DNA from: Lactarius indigo
Taxonomy: Eukaryota; Basidiomycota; Agaricomycetes; Russulales; Russulaceae
Direction: 5' to 3'
NCBI GenBank assembly: GCA_025766275.1
Contig: JAFKAC010000065.1
Coordinates: 1 to 64,000, forward strand
DNA: 64,000 nucleotides
Within the stretch, counting starts at the first letter, position 1, and each line of letters begins with the position of its first letter. A program made the translations under genes and the position numbers. The notes under the pieces are model-generated. The model saw nothing but the letters and a program-made list of their open reading frames with translations. It was not told the DNA's origin and made no database searches. Below, in pieces: positions 55,823 to 64,000 of the stretch.

Positions 55823-56553
55823 ACCCATCGGCCTGGGTGAGGGCAGTTAATTGTAACAGTGTAATCATGACTCGCTATCATTCTATGAGAGTTCCAGTAT
55901 CGATTCGCACCAGTTACGCAATGGCCGACATACGAGCACTAGTCGACTCAGGAGCAACCCACTGCTTCATGAGACCCGCTTTCGCAAAAAGAATGGGACT
56001 TGGAACTAAACAGCTCGACGTCCCAAAGAAAATATGGAATATTGACAATACGGAAAATAAATCAGGGCGTATCACTCATTATACCGATGTTGATGTCCAA
56101 ACTAAAGGAATTCACAAAGAAATCCACTTCCTTATCACAGACATTGGCAACGAAGATATCGTGTTAGGATATCCCTGGCTTGCCACTTATGACCCGCATA
56201 TCAAGTGGTCACAGGCCGCTATACACGAGGATATGCTCCCTATTATTATCTGTTCAACTAACCCTTATATCAAAACAACGCCGGTCGTTGCAACAACCAC
56301 GGTCCAGAACGACGACTATGAGATAATACACTCTTGCGTTATCACGGACGAACAACGGCAACAATTCGAAGAAGGATGCAGAATTCGAGCCACCGCTACT
56401 GACCTAGCTATTGCCACTCAACAATACGTCACTAAAGCTGAGTTACCTCCCGAATACCGCGAATTTGAACGCCTCTTCAGCAAAGAAGCATCAGATAGGT
56501 TTCCACCCAGCAGGCCCTGGGACCATGCCATCGAGTTCAAACCTGGAACCGCT
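55804..56553 (+). pseudogene. pol: Gypsy-4 pol, N-terminal part (protease to start of RT)
   Basis: Begins at the conserved GGGTTTT frameshift site and has the protease motif ALVDSGATHCFM and ILGYPW-like VLGYPW. Open to the Copia insertion at 56554, after FKPGTA. Confidence 0.85.
56549..56553 (+). repeat. Target-site duplication CCGCT, left copy
   Basis: Repeated at 63406-63410 on the other side of the Copia element; joining them restores the Gypsy-4 pol sequence (ACCGCTGACGC). Confidence 0.9.
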
Positions 56554-57097
56554 TGTTGAAGCGCAGAACTAACAAGCAAAAAGGATAAGCTTGGACAGCT
56601 ATGAGGACAAATTAACTTCAGAGGTGAAGGGAACTCTATTACAACTGCATACCTATGAGGACAAGTTACTATAGAGAAGCAACGCCTATGAGTAAAGGTA
56701 ATAAGAAAAGTAAAGAGAAGGGAACTTACACTTCAGAGGTGAAGGGAACTCTGAAGTGTAGAGACGAAAACAGCAGTCCTTATATACAGGACGCTTAGCT
56801 AATAATGGTCTGTGCGCACTGGTGACCCAAACACAATACAGGTGGTCTGTGCGCCAGAGGGAGAAATGCCATTGGATGGCAGAGAACAATAGCTGCCTAA
56901 AGCAGACAATACCGGTATCTTAACAATAGAAAGAACAATAAGAACCATATATGGATCTGACAATAAAGATAAACAAAAGCGGTCCGTATGAGTCCGGAGT
57001 GTCCATAAGTCCATAAGGGACAGATACCGTATATAGTATGTGGGCTGACTCAATCAGATCCCACGAGACATGTGACTTTAACAGTCGTGTCTCAACA
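56554..57097 (-). repeat. Copia 3' LTR (544 bp)
   Basis: On the minus strand TGTTGAGACACG...CTTCAACA. It contains two copies of the 20-bp ACTTCAGAGGTGAAGGGAAC (plus strand). Confidence 0.95.
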
Positions 57098-57449
57098 TCC
57101 CTCCATGATAGAGACAGTCCACAAGAGTGGTACAAGCATTGAGTGAAAGTGCCTTGGCAAGGGCACTTTGTTGCTTTACTGTATTAGGAGAAATGTTTCG
57201 ATTCTCTGGTTAGAAAGAATCTATGTACGCAGAAGTCCTGATAAAGGACAACTTTTTTGGAGGTCTTCATGCACTGCTCTATGAGGATAATGTAGTTCTA
57301 AAGAACTACTTTTTGAAGAGCTGTGAGCTGGGAGATAAGATGGAACAGGTCCAACTTCTTCAGTTCTCTAAGAAGGGTTTTTCTTAGCTATTAAAACTAG
57401 GAGTTCTGTTGCTAGTATACACAACAGTTCGACGTCCTAGAACCCATCT
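57098..57449 (-). other. Copia 3' untranslated region and polypurine tract
   Basis: Non-coding between the gag-pol stop and the 3' LTR. The tract next to the LTR reads ATGGAGGGA on the minus strand. No other feature seen. Confidence 0.6.
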
Positions 57450-60400
57450 TTACACCATTCCTAGATCAGTAACCATTTTTTCAAAGGGTTCTCTGGGCAG
57501 TGACTTTGTGAGTCCATCTGCAACCATTTCCCCTGTGGGTGTACGTATCAGGTGTATAACCTTGTTTTCTACGTATTCCCTGACTACATGGTGTTTGATC
57601 AGGATGTGTTTTGAACGTCTCCCTGTGACGGGGTTGAGAGCTAAGTCCACAGCACCCTTGTTGTCACAGTGCAGAGGAATGGGAGAGGATACCTCATACC
57701 CCAATTCTCCAAGGAAGGTGGCATACCACTGAGCCTGGTTAGAGGCGTCTGAGAGGCTCATGTATTCTGCCTCAGTGGTAGACTGCGCAATTGTCTTTTG
57801 CTTTCTGGTGCACCAAGAAATGGCTCCATTTGCAAGCAGGTAGACAAAACCTGAGGTGGAGTGCTTTTCTTCTTGATCTCCCCAGGAAGCGTCGCAGTAG
57901 CCATGAAGGCCTTCACCACCATTGCCGTTCCCTCCAGCATAGCGTAACGAGTAGTCCTTGGTGCTATTAAGATAGGCTAGGACATACTTGGCTAGGCGTA
58001 AATGCTGTGGTGAGGGGTTGGAAGCAAATTGGCTAAGGCGCGCAACAGCGAAGGAAATATCAGGTCTGCTTCCAATCTGCGCATATAGCAGTGACCCGAT
58101 AATTTGTTGATACTTCTTAATCTCAGAAGTAGAGGCCTGATCTGTGTACTTGATCAAGTGTGCCTCAGCGCCAGAGGGAAGAGGGGTATATACTGGATTG
58201 GAATCAGACATTCCAAATCGTTGAACTACATCGCGGATGTAATCTGACTGGTTGATTTCCATTGTGCGATTAGCACGGTCTCTGGTGATGTTAACACCAA
58301 GGTAGGACTGGATTTCTCCCAGGTCGGTCATCTCATATCGACTAGATAGAGAAGCTTTCAGATCATTGATCTTTGATAATGAACTTCCGAGTATAGTGAC
58401 GTCATCTACATATAAGATCACGAAAAGTGTATCACCCCCCTCTTGAAGATGATACACATATACTCCTGCATCAGAGTACGTCCGCGTAAAGCCTAGGTCA
58501 ACTAGGACCCCATGGAACTGCACATTCCACGCGCGGGAAGCCTGTTTCAGGCCATAAAGGGCCTTCTGTAGCCGGCACACAAGGTGCTCGGAGCCAGCTG
58601 TGACGAAACCGACTGGTTGCTCCATGTAGATTTCTTCCTCCAGTTCCCCATGAAGGAATGCCGACTTGACATCCATCTGGTGAATGTGCCAGTCTTCAAG
58701 CGTAGCCAACGCAAGAAGGAGTCGCAGAGACTCAAAGCGGGCAACTGGGGAGAAAGTTTCGTCAAAATCCACCCCCTCTAGTTGGGTGAACCCTTTTGCC
58801 ACTAGCCTAGCACGAAAGCGTCCATCCGCTTTCTTTTTAAACACCCATTTACACTTGACCACCTTCCTTCCCTCAGGAAGGGGTTCAAGTCGCCAGACAT
58901 CAAGCTTGTCGAGAGCGTCCAGTTCATACTGACACGCTTCAAGCCAATCGACAGCTTGGTCAGACTCCATGGCTTGCTTAAATGTCTGCGGGTCCTTGTA
59001 GCCAGGAACCTCGGCAGCATTCAGTAAGTCCATCATTCCCAGCCTACTGCTCCCAGGCACAAATTCATCGTTCTCCTCTGTGTAGTAGCGAGGATTTGTG
59101 AATCGTACCCTTGTCCCACGCCTTGGGCGAGGGGGAGAAGTAACTTGCCCAGTCCTCGGAGATCTAGGTGTTTCTCTAGGAGGAGAGATGTCCCTATTGA
59201 AGTTAGGGGCAGGGATAGGGGCAGTTACTACAGGCGGTCTCCCTTGCGAGCGAGTGCGAGGGCGCCTTGGGGTCGTGGGAGCTGGGGCTTGGGAGGGCGG
59301 AGTGTGATATATAGTCTGGTCAGCGGGGTTTGGAGAGGTGTTGGGGGGTGTGCTAGGCTGTTGTACTGGTACTGCGGGCACCTGAGCAGGTGGTAAGACA
59401 AAGACTGGTGTCTGAGGTGCCGCAGGGGCAACAGCTGGCGTAGGCTGACTAGGCACTACAAAGAATATCTCACCGGCAACAGCAGCCCCTTTAACAGGTT
59501 CGCCGGACACGGGAGAAGAGATAGGTTGATTGGAGTGACTAGTCAGGTCACTCAGGGATGGGAAGGTAGCTTCGTCAAATGTAACATCTCGTGAAGAGAC
59601 GAAGCACCGGCTATGTCTATCCCAGAGTTTGTAACCCTTTGAATTGGGTTCATAGCCCACAAACACGGCTTCCTTTGATTTAGGATCTAATTTGCGCCGG
59701 TTGTGTTCAGGTACATGATAGTAGGCTTTGCAGCCGAATACTCTAAAGTAAGAGACATCTGGGACTGTACCATCCCAGAGCTCCAGCGGAGTTTTCCACT
59801 CATTAGAGCGGGTGGGAGTGCGATTATAGATGTGCACTGCAGTTTGAACTGCTTGTTCCCAAAAGCCGAGGCTAAGGCCTGCATGATGAAGCATGCTGGT
59901 TCCTTTTTCCATGATGGTGCGGTTAAACCGCTCGGCTCTCCCGTTCTGTTGTGGGGAATAAGGCATCGTAAGCTTATGCTCAATCCCTTCCTCCAGAAGA
60001 ATGTCTTTTAAGACATTGTTGACATACTCGCCACCGCGATCTGAGTGCAGGGTTTTAATGGGCTTATTTTGTTGTTTTTCAGCCCATGCCTTATAGTGTA
60101 GGAAGGCACCTGTGAACTCGTCTTTTGACTTTATAGGGATGACAACTGCAGCTTTTGAGAAGTCATCTATGAAGGTGGCGAAGTACTTGTTGCCCTGGAT
60201 AGAGTTACTCTGTAGTGGGCCAACAAGGTCACTGTGCACAAGTTCAAGGGATTCTTGTGCACGCTTCTGGGAGGGAGGAAAAGGTTTGCGGGTGGACTTG
60301 CCAAGTTCACACCCATGACAGGGACCTTCTTCCTCAGGGGATTCATCTATGTTAAGTCCTTTTATGGACTTTGGAGCATATCTTTGGAGCGCTTCTTTGG

Positions 60401-61853
60401 ACATATGTCCCATGCGCTGATGCCAGACATCAAGGCTAGCAGATGCAGATGCTTGGGCATTTACTTTATGGTGCCCATCAAGCCAGTATAGGCCTGAAGC
60501 CTTGTGTCCTTCCGCAATGGTTTTCCCATCATACCTTATAGCAAAGGTAGTGGCATCAAAACTTACTATGGCCCCCTTTGCTGTTAGAGCAGGGGTGGAC
60601 AGTATACGCGAGTGCGTATTGGGTAGGTGCAGCACATTGGAGATTTTTAGATCATACCCAAAGTTGGTATGGATTGTTACCGTTCCAGTACCAACACTCC
60701 TTAGCAAGGAGTTATCTCCTAGAAGTACTTCAACACCTTTGTGAGGGGTGTAGGTGTCGTAGTCTTCTATGTGGGGTGTAAAGTGTGCTGACGCCCCGCT
60801 GTCCATCATCCATTTTGATGCAATCTGGGTATTATGTGTACCCATTGTGTAAAGGGAAACCTGAGGTACTTCATGTACCTCCTCTATTTTGCCAGAGCCA
60901 TTGACTATAGTAAATAGTCGGCTCTTTGGTACAGGTATGCTATTTAACCTGTTTGCTGGAAGTGAGTCCGGCACCTCTACTGTGGTATTCTGGGCAGCTT
61001 TTGCCTGTTGTCCTGCCTTCCCCTTCTTAGCATTCTCCTGGTCCCGTTTGAGTTTGTAACATTCTGGCTTTTTATGGCCAGGTTTTTTGCAGTAATGGCA
61101 GATTATGTCCGAAGACACAGAGCTGCCTGATGGCCGCGCCTCATGAGCGTGAGGGGCCGAAGATTTTTTGACGGGGGCAACCTTATTATAGGATGCCACG
61201 GGACCAGCGAGTCGAGATTCCTCATTGATGAACCTATTGATGAGGTCCTGAGGTTGGAGGTTAGAGGGGGGGCCAGAGGCCAGGATGGTACCAGCTATGG
61301 TGCTGTAAGATGGGGGAAGTGCGTCTAGCAGGATAAAGGACATTTGCATGTCCGAGACGGGCATTCCTTGCTCCACCAGGGTGTTCCTCAGGTCCAGCAT
61401 TTTTTGGAGCTGAGGTAGGAAGGGGCTACCTTCCTGAAGCTTGGTGTTTGCCAAGCCCACCCAAATATTAAAGGTGGCCATAGAGCCAACCTGACCATAG
61501 AGGTTCTCCAACTCCACAAATTTGTCATGGACAGTTGGGAAGATGTGGGAGGAGTGAATACCAGATAAGACCTCCGTTGTCACTGATAAAAATAGGAGGC
61601 CAGTAATGACCTCTTCTTGTTTCGCCCAAAGGGCAAGGATGGCGAGTCCCTCATCTGTAGGGCCAGTAGGCCCCACAGCACCTGCTGCAAGGGGGGGATG
61701 TTGGGGCACAGATGCAGGAGCACCGTGTGTGAGGTGCCTGCTGCACCCGTTCATCAGCATGAGGGAGGTGAAGGTGGCAGACCAGTTCTGCCAGTTGGTG
61801 CCATCCAACTTGGCGAGGGTGACGGACGGAGGGAAGACAAGGTGGAAAGACAT
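57450..61853 (-). CDS. Copia gag-pol polyprotein (1,467 aa)
   Basis: ATG at 61853, stop at 57450, one frame. An N-terminal Gag of the Copia type is followed by a CCHC knuckle CHYCKKPGHKKPEC at about residue 250 and the protease active site MDSGASAHF at about 350. Integrase has an HHCC finger (HQRMGHMSKEAL...CHGCELGK), DDE residues (HSDLVGPL, HSDRGGEY, QQNGRAERFNR) and the Pro/Thr-rich C-terminal stretch. Reverse transcriptase contains W.LE.LP.GRK-type motifs and catalytic YVDD at about 1146. RNase H (YCDASWGDQEEKHSTSGF) lies at about 1318. The order PR-IN-RT-RH defines Ty1/Copia. Products are made in one frame with no frameshift signal, so the Gag-to-Pol ratio must be set another way. All key residues are present. 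Confidence 0.95.
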   Translation of the reverse strand: MSFHLVFPPSVTLAKLDGTNWQNWSATFTSLMLMNGCSRHLTHGAPASVPQHPPLAAGAVGPTGPTDEGLAILALWAKQEEVITGLLFLSVTTEVLSGIHSSHIFPTVHDKFVELENLYGQVGSMATFNIWVGLANTKLQEGSPFLPQLQKMLDLRNTLVEQGMPVSDMQMSFILLDALPPSYSTIAGTILASGPPSNLQPQDLINRFINEESRLAGPVASYNKVAPVKKSSAPHAHEARPSGSSVSSDIICHYCKKPGHKKPECYKLKRDQENAKKGKAGQQAKAAQNTTVEVPDSLPANRLNSIPVPKSRLFTIVNGSGKIEEVHEVPQVSLYTMGTHNTQIASKWMMDSGASAHFTPHIEDYDTYTPHKGVEVLLGDNSLLRSVGTGTVTIHTNFGYDLKISNVLHLPNTHSRILSTPALTAKGAIVSFDATTFAIRYDGKTIAEGHKASGLYWLDGHHKVNAQASASASLDVWHQRMGHMSKEALQRYAPKSIKGLNIDESPEEEGPCHGCELGKSTRKPFPPSQKRAQESLELVHSDLVGPLQSNSIQGNKYFATFIDDFSKAAVVIPIKSKDEFTGAFLHYKAWAEKQQNKPIKTLHSDRGGEYVNNVLKDILLEEGIEHKLTMPYSPQQNGRAERFNRTIMEKGTSMLHHAGLSLGFWEQAVQTAVHIYNRTPTRSNEWKTPLELWDGTVPDVSYFRVFGCKAYYHVPEHNRRKLDPKSKEAVFVGYEPNSKGYKLWDRHSRCFVSSRDVTFDEATFPSLSDLTSHSNQPISSPVSGEPVKGAAVAGEIFFVVPSQPTPAVAPAAPQTPVFVLPPAQVPAVPVQQPSTPPNTSPNPADQTIYHTPPSQAPAPTTPRRPRTRSQGRPPVVTAPIPAPNFNRDISPPRETPRSPRTGQVTSPPRPRRGTRVRFTNPRYYTEENDEFVPGSSRLGMMDLLNAAEVPGYKDPQTFKQAMESDQAVDWLEACQYELDALDKLDVWRLEPLPEGRKVVKCKWVFKKKADGRFRARLVAKGFTQLEGVDFDETFSPVARFESLRLLLALATLEDWHIHQMDVKSAFLHGELEEEIYMEQPVGFVTAGSEHLVCRLQKALYGLKQASRAWNVQFHGVLVDLGFTRTYSDAGVYVYHLQEGGDTLFVILYVDDVTILGSSLSKINDLKASLSSRYEMTDLGEIQSYLGVNITRDRANRTMEINQSDYIRDVVQRFGMSDSNPVYTPLPSGAEAHLIKYTDQASTSEIKKYQQIIGSLLYAQIGSRPDISFAVARLSQFASNPSPQHLRLAKYVLAYLNSTKDYSLRYAGGNGNGGEGLHGYCDASWGDQEEKHSTSGFVYLLANGAISWCTRKQKTIAQSTTEAEYMSLSDASNQAQWYATFLGELGYEVSSPIPLHCDNKGAVDLALNPVTGRRSKHILIKHHVVREYVENKVIHLIRTPTGEMVADGLTKSLPREPFEKMVTDLGMV

Positions 61854-62861
61854 TTGAGATGTTAAAAAATCTGGTTCCGAGGAGCAGTCAGAACCAGCTC
61901 AGATCTTGGTAGAGAAAGTAATGGTCCAGCCATAGGAGCGCTATACTCCATAACACATATGGTGTCATGCCTCAAGTATGTGCGACTTGGATATAGTTAT
62001 GTAGTGGAATCATTTGTACTGATGGCTGCCTTATACTAAGATCCACGAAGCCCAAATGTTACTTTGGGTAATAGTCATGCAACAGCTTTGTTGGCTTCGA
62101 CGGAATAGGAGCTTTTGGTCCGGCGAAGGACTACTAGGTCTCTGTATCCCTCAGCCTTACAGCCTTGATGCTGGGGCTACTAAGGATCTATAGTAAAGGG
62201 TAGTACCCTAGAGAGGAGCCAACAGCAAGTTCAAGAGACAGTGATAGGGATCAACTCCCATAACAACTGAATCTTCTGTCTGTGGAGTCTCTAGAACAGA
62301 CCATTAAGGGTCTTGGTACTAAGTAACTAGACTAGTGATACGTGCTATGCAGCGAATCCTGCACAAGGGGAGCGAATACTTCTCCTAGCAGAGGTCTAGT
62401 CATAGCTACTGTGTATAGTACTAAAGTAGCGTCTCCTAGTTGTATCAGAGGGAAGGACTTCTGGGTTTGACTATTAACCAGGCCTTCACACCCCTTAAAG
62501 TGACCCAGGTATTAACCGAGTATCACCCAACCATTAGAGAGGCCTATAGCCGCAAGGGTCTTCCCCTATTGGCCTATGAAAGCACTTCCAGACGAAAACT
62601 GGGTAATGAAGATATGGTAGTGCGCACAGAGGAATTTGAGGTTATGTAGAACCTCTCATGAGAACCTCCTTAGGAGGCTAGCCAAAATGGCACATGACCG
62701 TAGTCATGGTGGACGAGAAAGAAGGGGGTGTCGAAAGGGGGTAGAGGATGCTCACTGATGGTGTGTGGGACGACAAAAGTATGTGGTCGGCTGAGAGAGC
62801 AAAGTGACACAAGTAGATCTGATAAGAGCAAGTTAGTTATTAGGCGTCAGGGCCCATAACC
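61854..62861 (-). other. Copia 5' leader (about 1.0 kb)
   Basis: Between the 5' LTR and the gag-pol ATG. It contains several upstream ATGs on the minus strand and no long frame. The length is unusual for Copia, and packaging signals may lie here. Confidence 0.5.
62848..62861 (-). other. Copia primer-binding site for a half-tRNA (initiator Met)
   Basis: The plus strand reads CAGGGCCCATAACC immediately before the LTR. This equals the anticodon stem-loop of eukaryotic initiator tRNA-Met (CAU anticodon), so the element RNA pairs there, as in Drosophila copia and yeast Ty5, which use a cleaved tRNA half. Confidence 0.75.
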
Positions 62862-63405
62862 TGTTGAAGCGCAGAACTAACAAGCAAAAAGGATAAGCTT
62901 GGACAGCTATGAGGACAAATTAACTTCAGAGGTGAAGGGAACTCTATTACAACTGCATACCTATGAGGACAAGTTACTATAGAGAAGCAACGCCTATGAG
63001 TAAAGGTAATAAGAAAAGTAAAGAGAAGGGAACTTACACTTCAGAGGTGAAGGGAACTCTGAAGTGTAGAGACGAAAACAGCAGTCCTTATATACAGGAC
63101 GCTTAGCTAATAATGGTCTGTGCGCACTGGTGACCCAAACACAATACAGGTGGTCTGTGCGCCAGAGGGAGAAATGCCATTGGATGGCAGAGAACAATAG
63201 CTGCCTAAAGCAGACAATACCGGTATCTTAACAATAGAAAGAACAATAAGAACCATATATGGATCTGACAATAAAGATAAACAAAAGCGGTCCGTATGAG
63301 TCCGGAGTGTCCATAAGTCCATAAGGGACAGATACCGTATATAGTATGTGGGCTGACTCAATCAGATCCCACGAGACATGTGACTTTAACAGTCGTGTCT
63401 CAACA
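62862..63405 (-). repeat. Copia 5' LTR (544 bp)
   Basis: Identical by eye to 56554-57097. Followed by CCGCT (63406-63410). Confidence 0.95.
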
Positions 63406-63410
63406 CCGCT

Positions 63411-64000
63411 GACGCGATCGATTGCAAAATATACCCCATGACTCAGGAAGAGGACAAGAAATTACACGAGTGGATCAATGAACAGTTGAAGAAGGGATAC
63501 ATACGGCCTTCTAAATCCCCATACGCCTCATCTTTCTTCTTCATCAAGAAGAAGGATGGAAAGTTATGACCTGTTCAAGACTACCGAAAGATTAACGCAG
63601 TCACCATCCGCAATCAATACCCACTCCCCCTCATCTCCGATCTCATTACGGACCTTAGCAACGCTCATATTTATACCAAGCTCGATGTTAGATGGGGATA
63701 CAACAACGTACGTATCAAGGAAGGAGACGAAGAGAAGGCCGTGTTTAAAACACGTTATGGCTTATTTGAACCAATGGTGATGTTCTTCGGCTTAACCAAC
63801 TCCCCAGCAACGTTCCAGACTATGATGAACTTCATCTTCAGGGATATCATTGCGAAGCACGAAAAACAAGGAACCATTATTCGTGTTTATATGGACGACA
63901 TTGGCATCGCTACGGGGCTCAATCACTCACTACCGGATCATATAGAGGCAGTCAAAGACGTACTTCGCGTGTCCGCTGAGCATGACCTATACTACAAACT
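63411..64000 (+). pseudogene. pol: Gypsy-4 pol, RT part, continuing past the window
   Basis: Resumes exactly where Copia split pol. It has RT motifs [11 protein letters not shown], then TGA at 63567 in place of the Arg codon CGA seen in Gypsy-2 (KLRPVQDY), then the YMDD box at about 63890. Otherwise open to the window edge. Confidence 0.88.

Larger units (their letters stand above)
56554..63405 (-). mobile_element. Copia element, full length, minus strand, apparently intact
   Basis: LTRs of 544 bp at 56554-57097 and 62862-63405 are identical by eye, with CCGCT duplication. A single 1,467-codon gag-pol frame has no stop. The primer site directly abuts the 5' LTR (62848-62861) and a purine-rich ATGGAGGGA abuts the 3' LTR on the minus strand. 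Identical LTRs plus an intact frame point to a very recent insertion, likely still autonomous. Confidence 0.95.
52503..64000 (+). mobile_element. Gypsy-4, sister of Gypsy-2, running off the window
   Basis: The 5' LTR is at 52503-53009 (507 bp), preceded by TAGGT (52498-52502), the probable duplication. A primer site AAGACCAAGAT is at 53012. gag and pol follow the Gypsy-2 layout but are split by a solo LTR (54448-55264) and a Copia element (56554-63405). At least three CGA-to-TGA stops are visible by comparison with Gypsy-2. The 3' LTR is not in the window. Confidence 0.9.

Noticed and set aside
62440..62649. Small plus-strand frame in the Copia leader
   Set aside because: Opposite strand to the element, 69 codons, no motif or start context.
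62848..62861. Initiator tRNA-Met-like sequence as a tRNA gene
   Set aside because: Only the anticodon-loop stretch matches, directly next to the Copia LTR; no acceptor stem, D or T arms around it. It is the primer site.

Overview
The window is a repeat-rich stretch of a filamentous basidiomycete genome, most likely an agaricomycete. The evidence is short spliceosomal introns of about 50-66 nt with GTRNGT donors and CTAAC/CTGAC-like branch points, an expanded F-box family, a Plavaka-type DNA transposon, Tf1/sushi-type chromodomain Ty3/Gypsy elements and a Ty1/Copia element. The species cannot be named from the sequence. I saw no bacterial features, CRISPR array, rRNA or tRNA gene.

Backbone. 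Stripped of transposable elements, the left 50 kb is a head-to-tail array of four copies of one unit of about 5.5-6.1 kb. Each unit has a plus-strand four-exon gene encoding a protein with two F-box modules (ATGs at 5, 23931, 29678 and 44851), followed by a minus-strand decayed copy of the ARM-like C-terminal part of a Cdc15/SepH-type (Ste11-family) kinase gene. Splice phases are conserved in all four F-box genes and all four reading frames stay open.

Insertions. (1) A Plavaka-type transposon (1530-19348) sits in intron 3 of the first F-box gene. It carries an apparently intact nine-exon transposase (+) and a divergent eight-exon accessory gene (-). A 9.8 kb chromodomain Gypsy element (Gypsy-1, 6958-16792) sits inside intron 7 of the transposase gene, at the splice donor. 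(2) A MULE-like element with about 90-bp inverted repeats and a 9-bp target duplication (34820-44475) contains a GC-rich minisatellite and a second Gypsy element (Gypsy-2, 35826-43633). (3) From 50498 on, a truncated minus-strand Gypsy-3 lies in the fourth kinase pseudogene. Gypsy-3 is broken by Gypsy-4, a sister of Gypsy-2, which in turn holds a solo LTR (54448-55264) and a full-length, apparently intact minus-strand Copia element (56554-63405). The window ends inside Gypsy-4.

Main points of interest. There is a doll-in-doll intron insertion that leaves both the host and transposase reading frames spliceable. Gypsy-1 has about 3.1 kb of open frames upstream of gag with no in-frame ATG at all, and the last of them overlaps the gag start as ATGA. 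Gypsy-2 and Gypsy-4 share an ATG-free coding leader. Both Gypsy families show self-priming and -1 frameshift signals. All LTR-LTR differences, and most premature stops, are CpG transitions. Coordinates of spliced genes were derived by hand from splice motifs and phase; no similarity search was run, and family names rest on recognised motifs.
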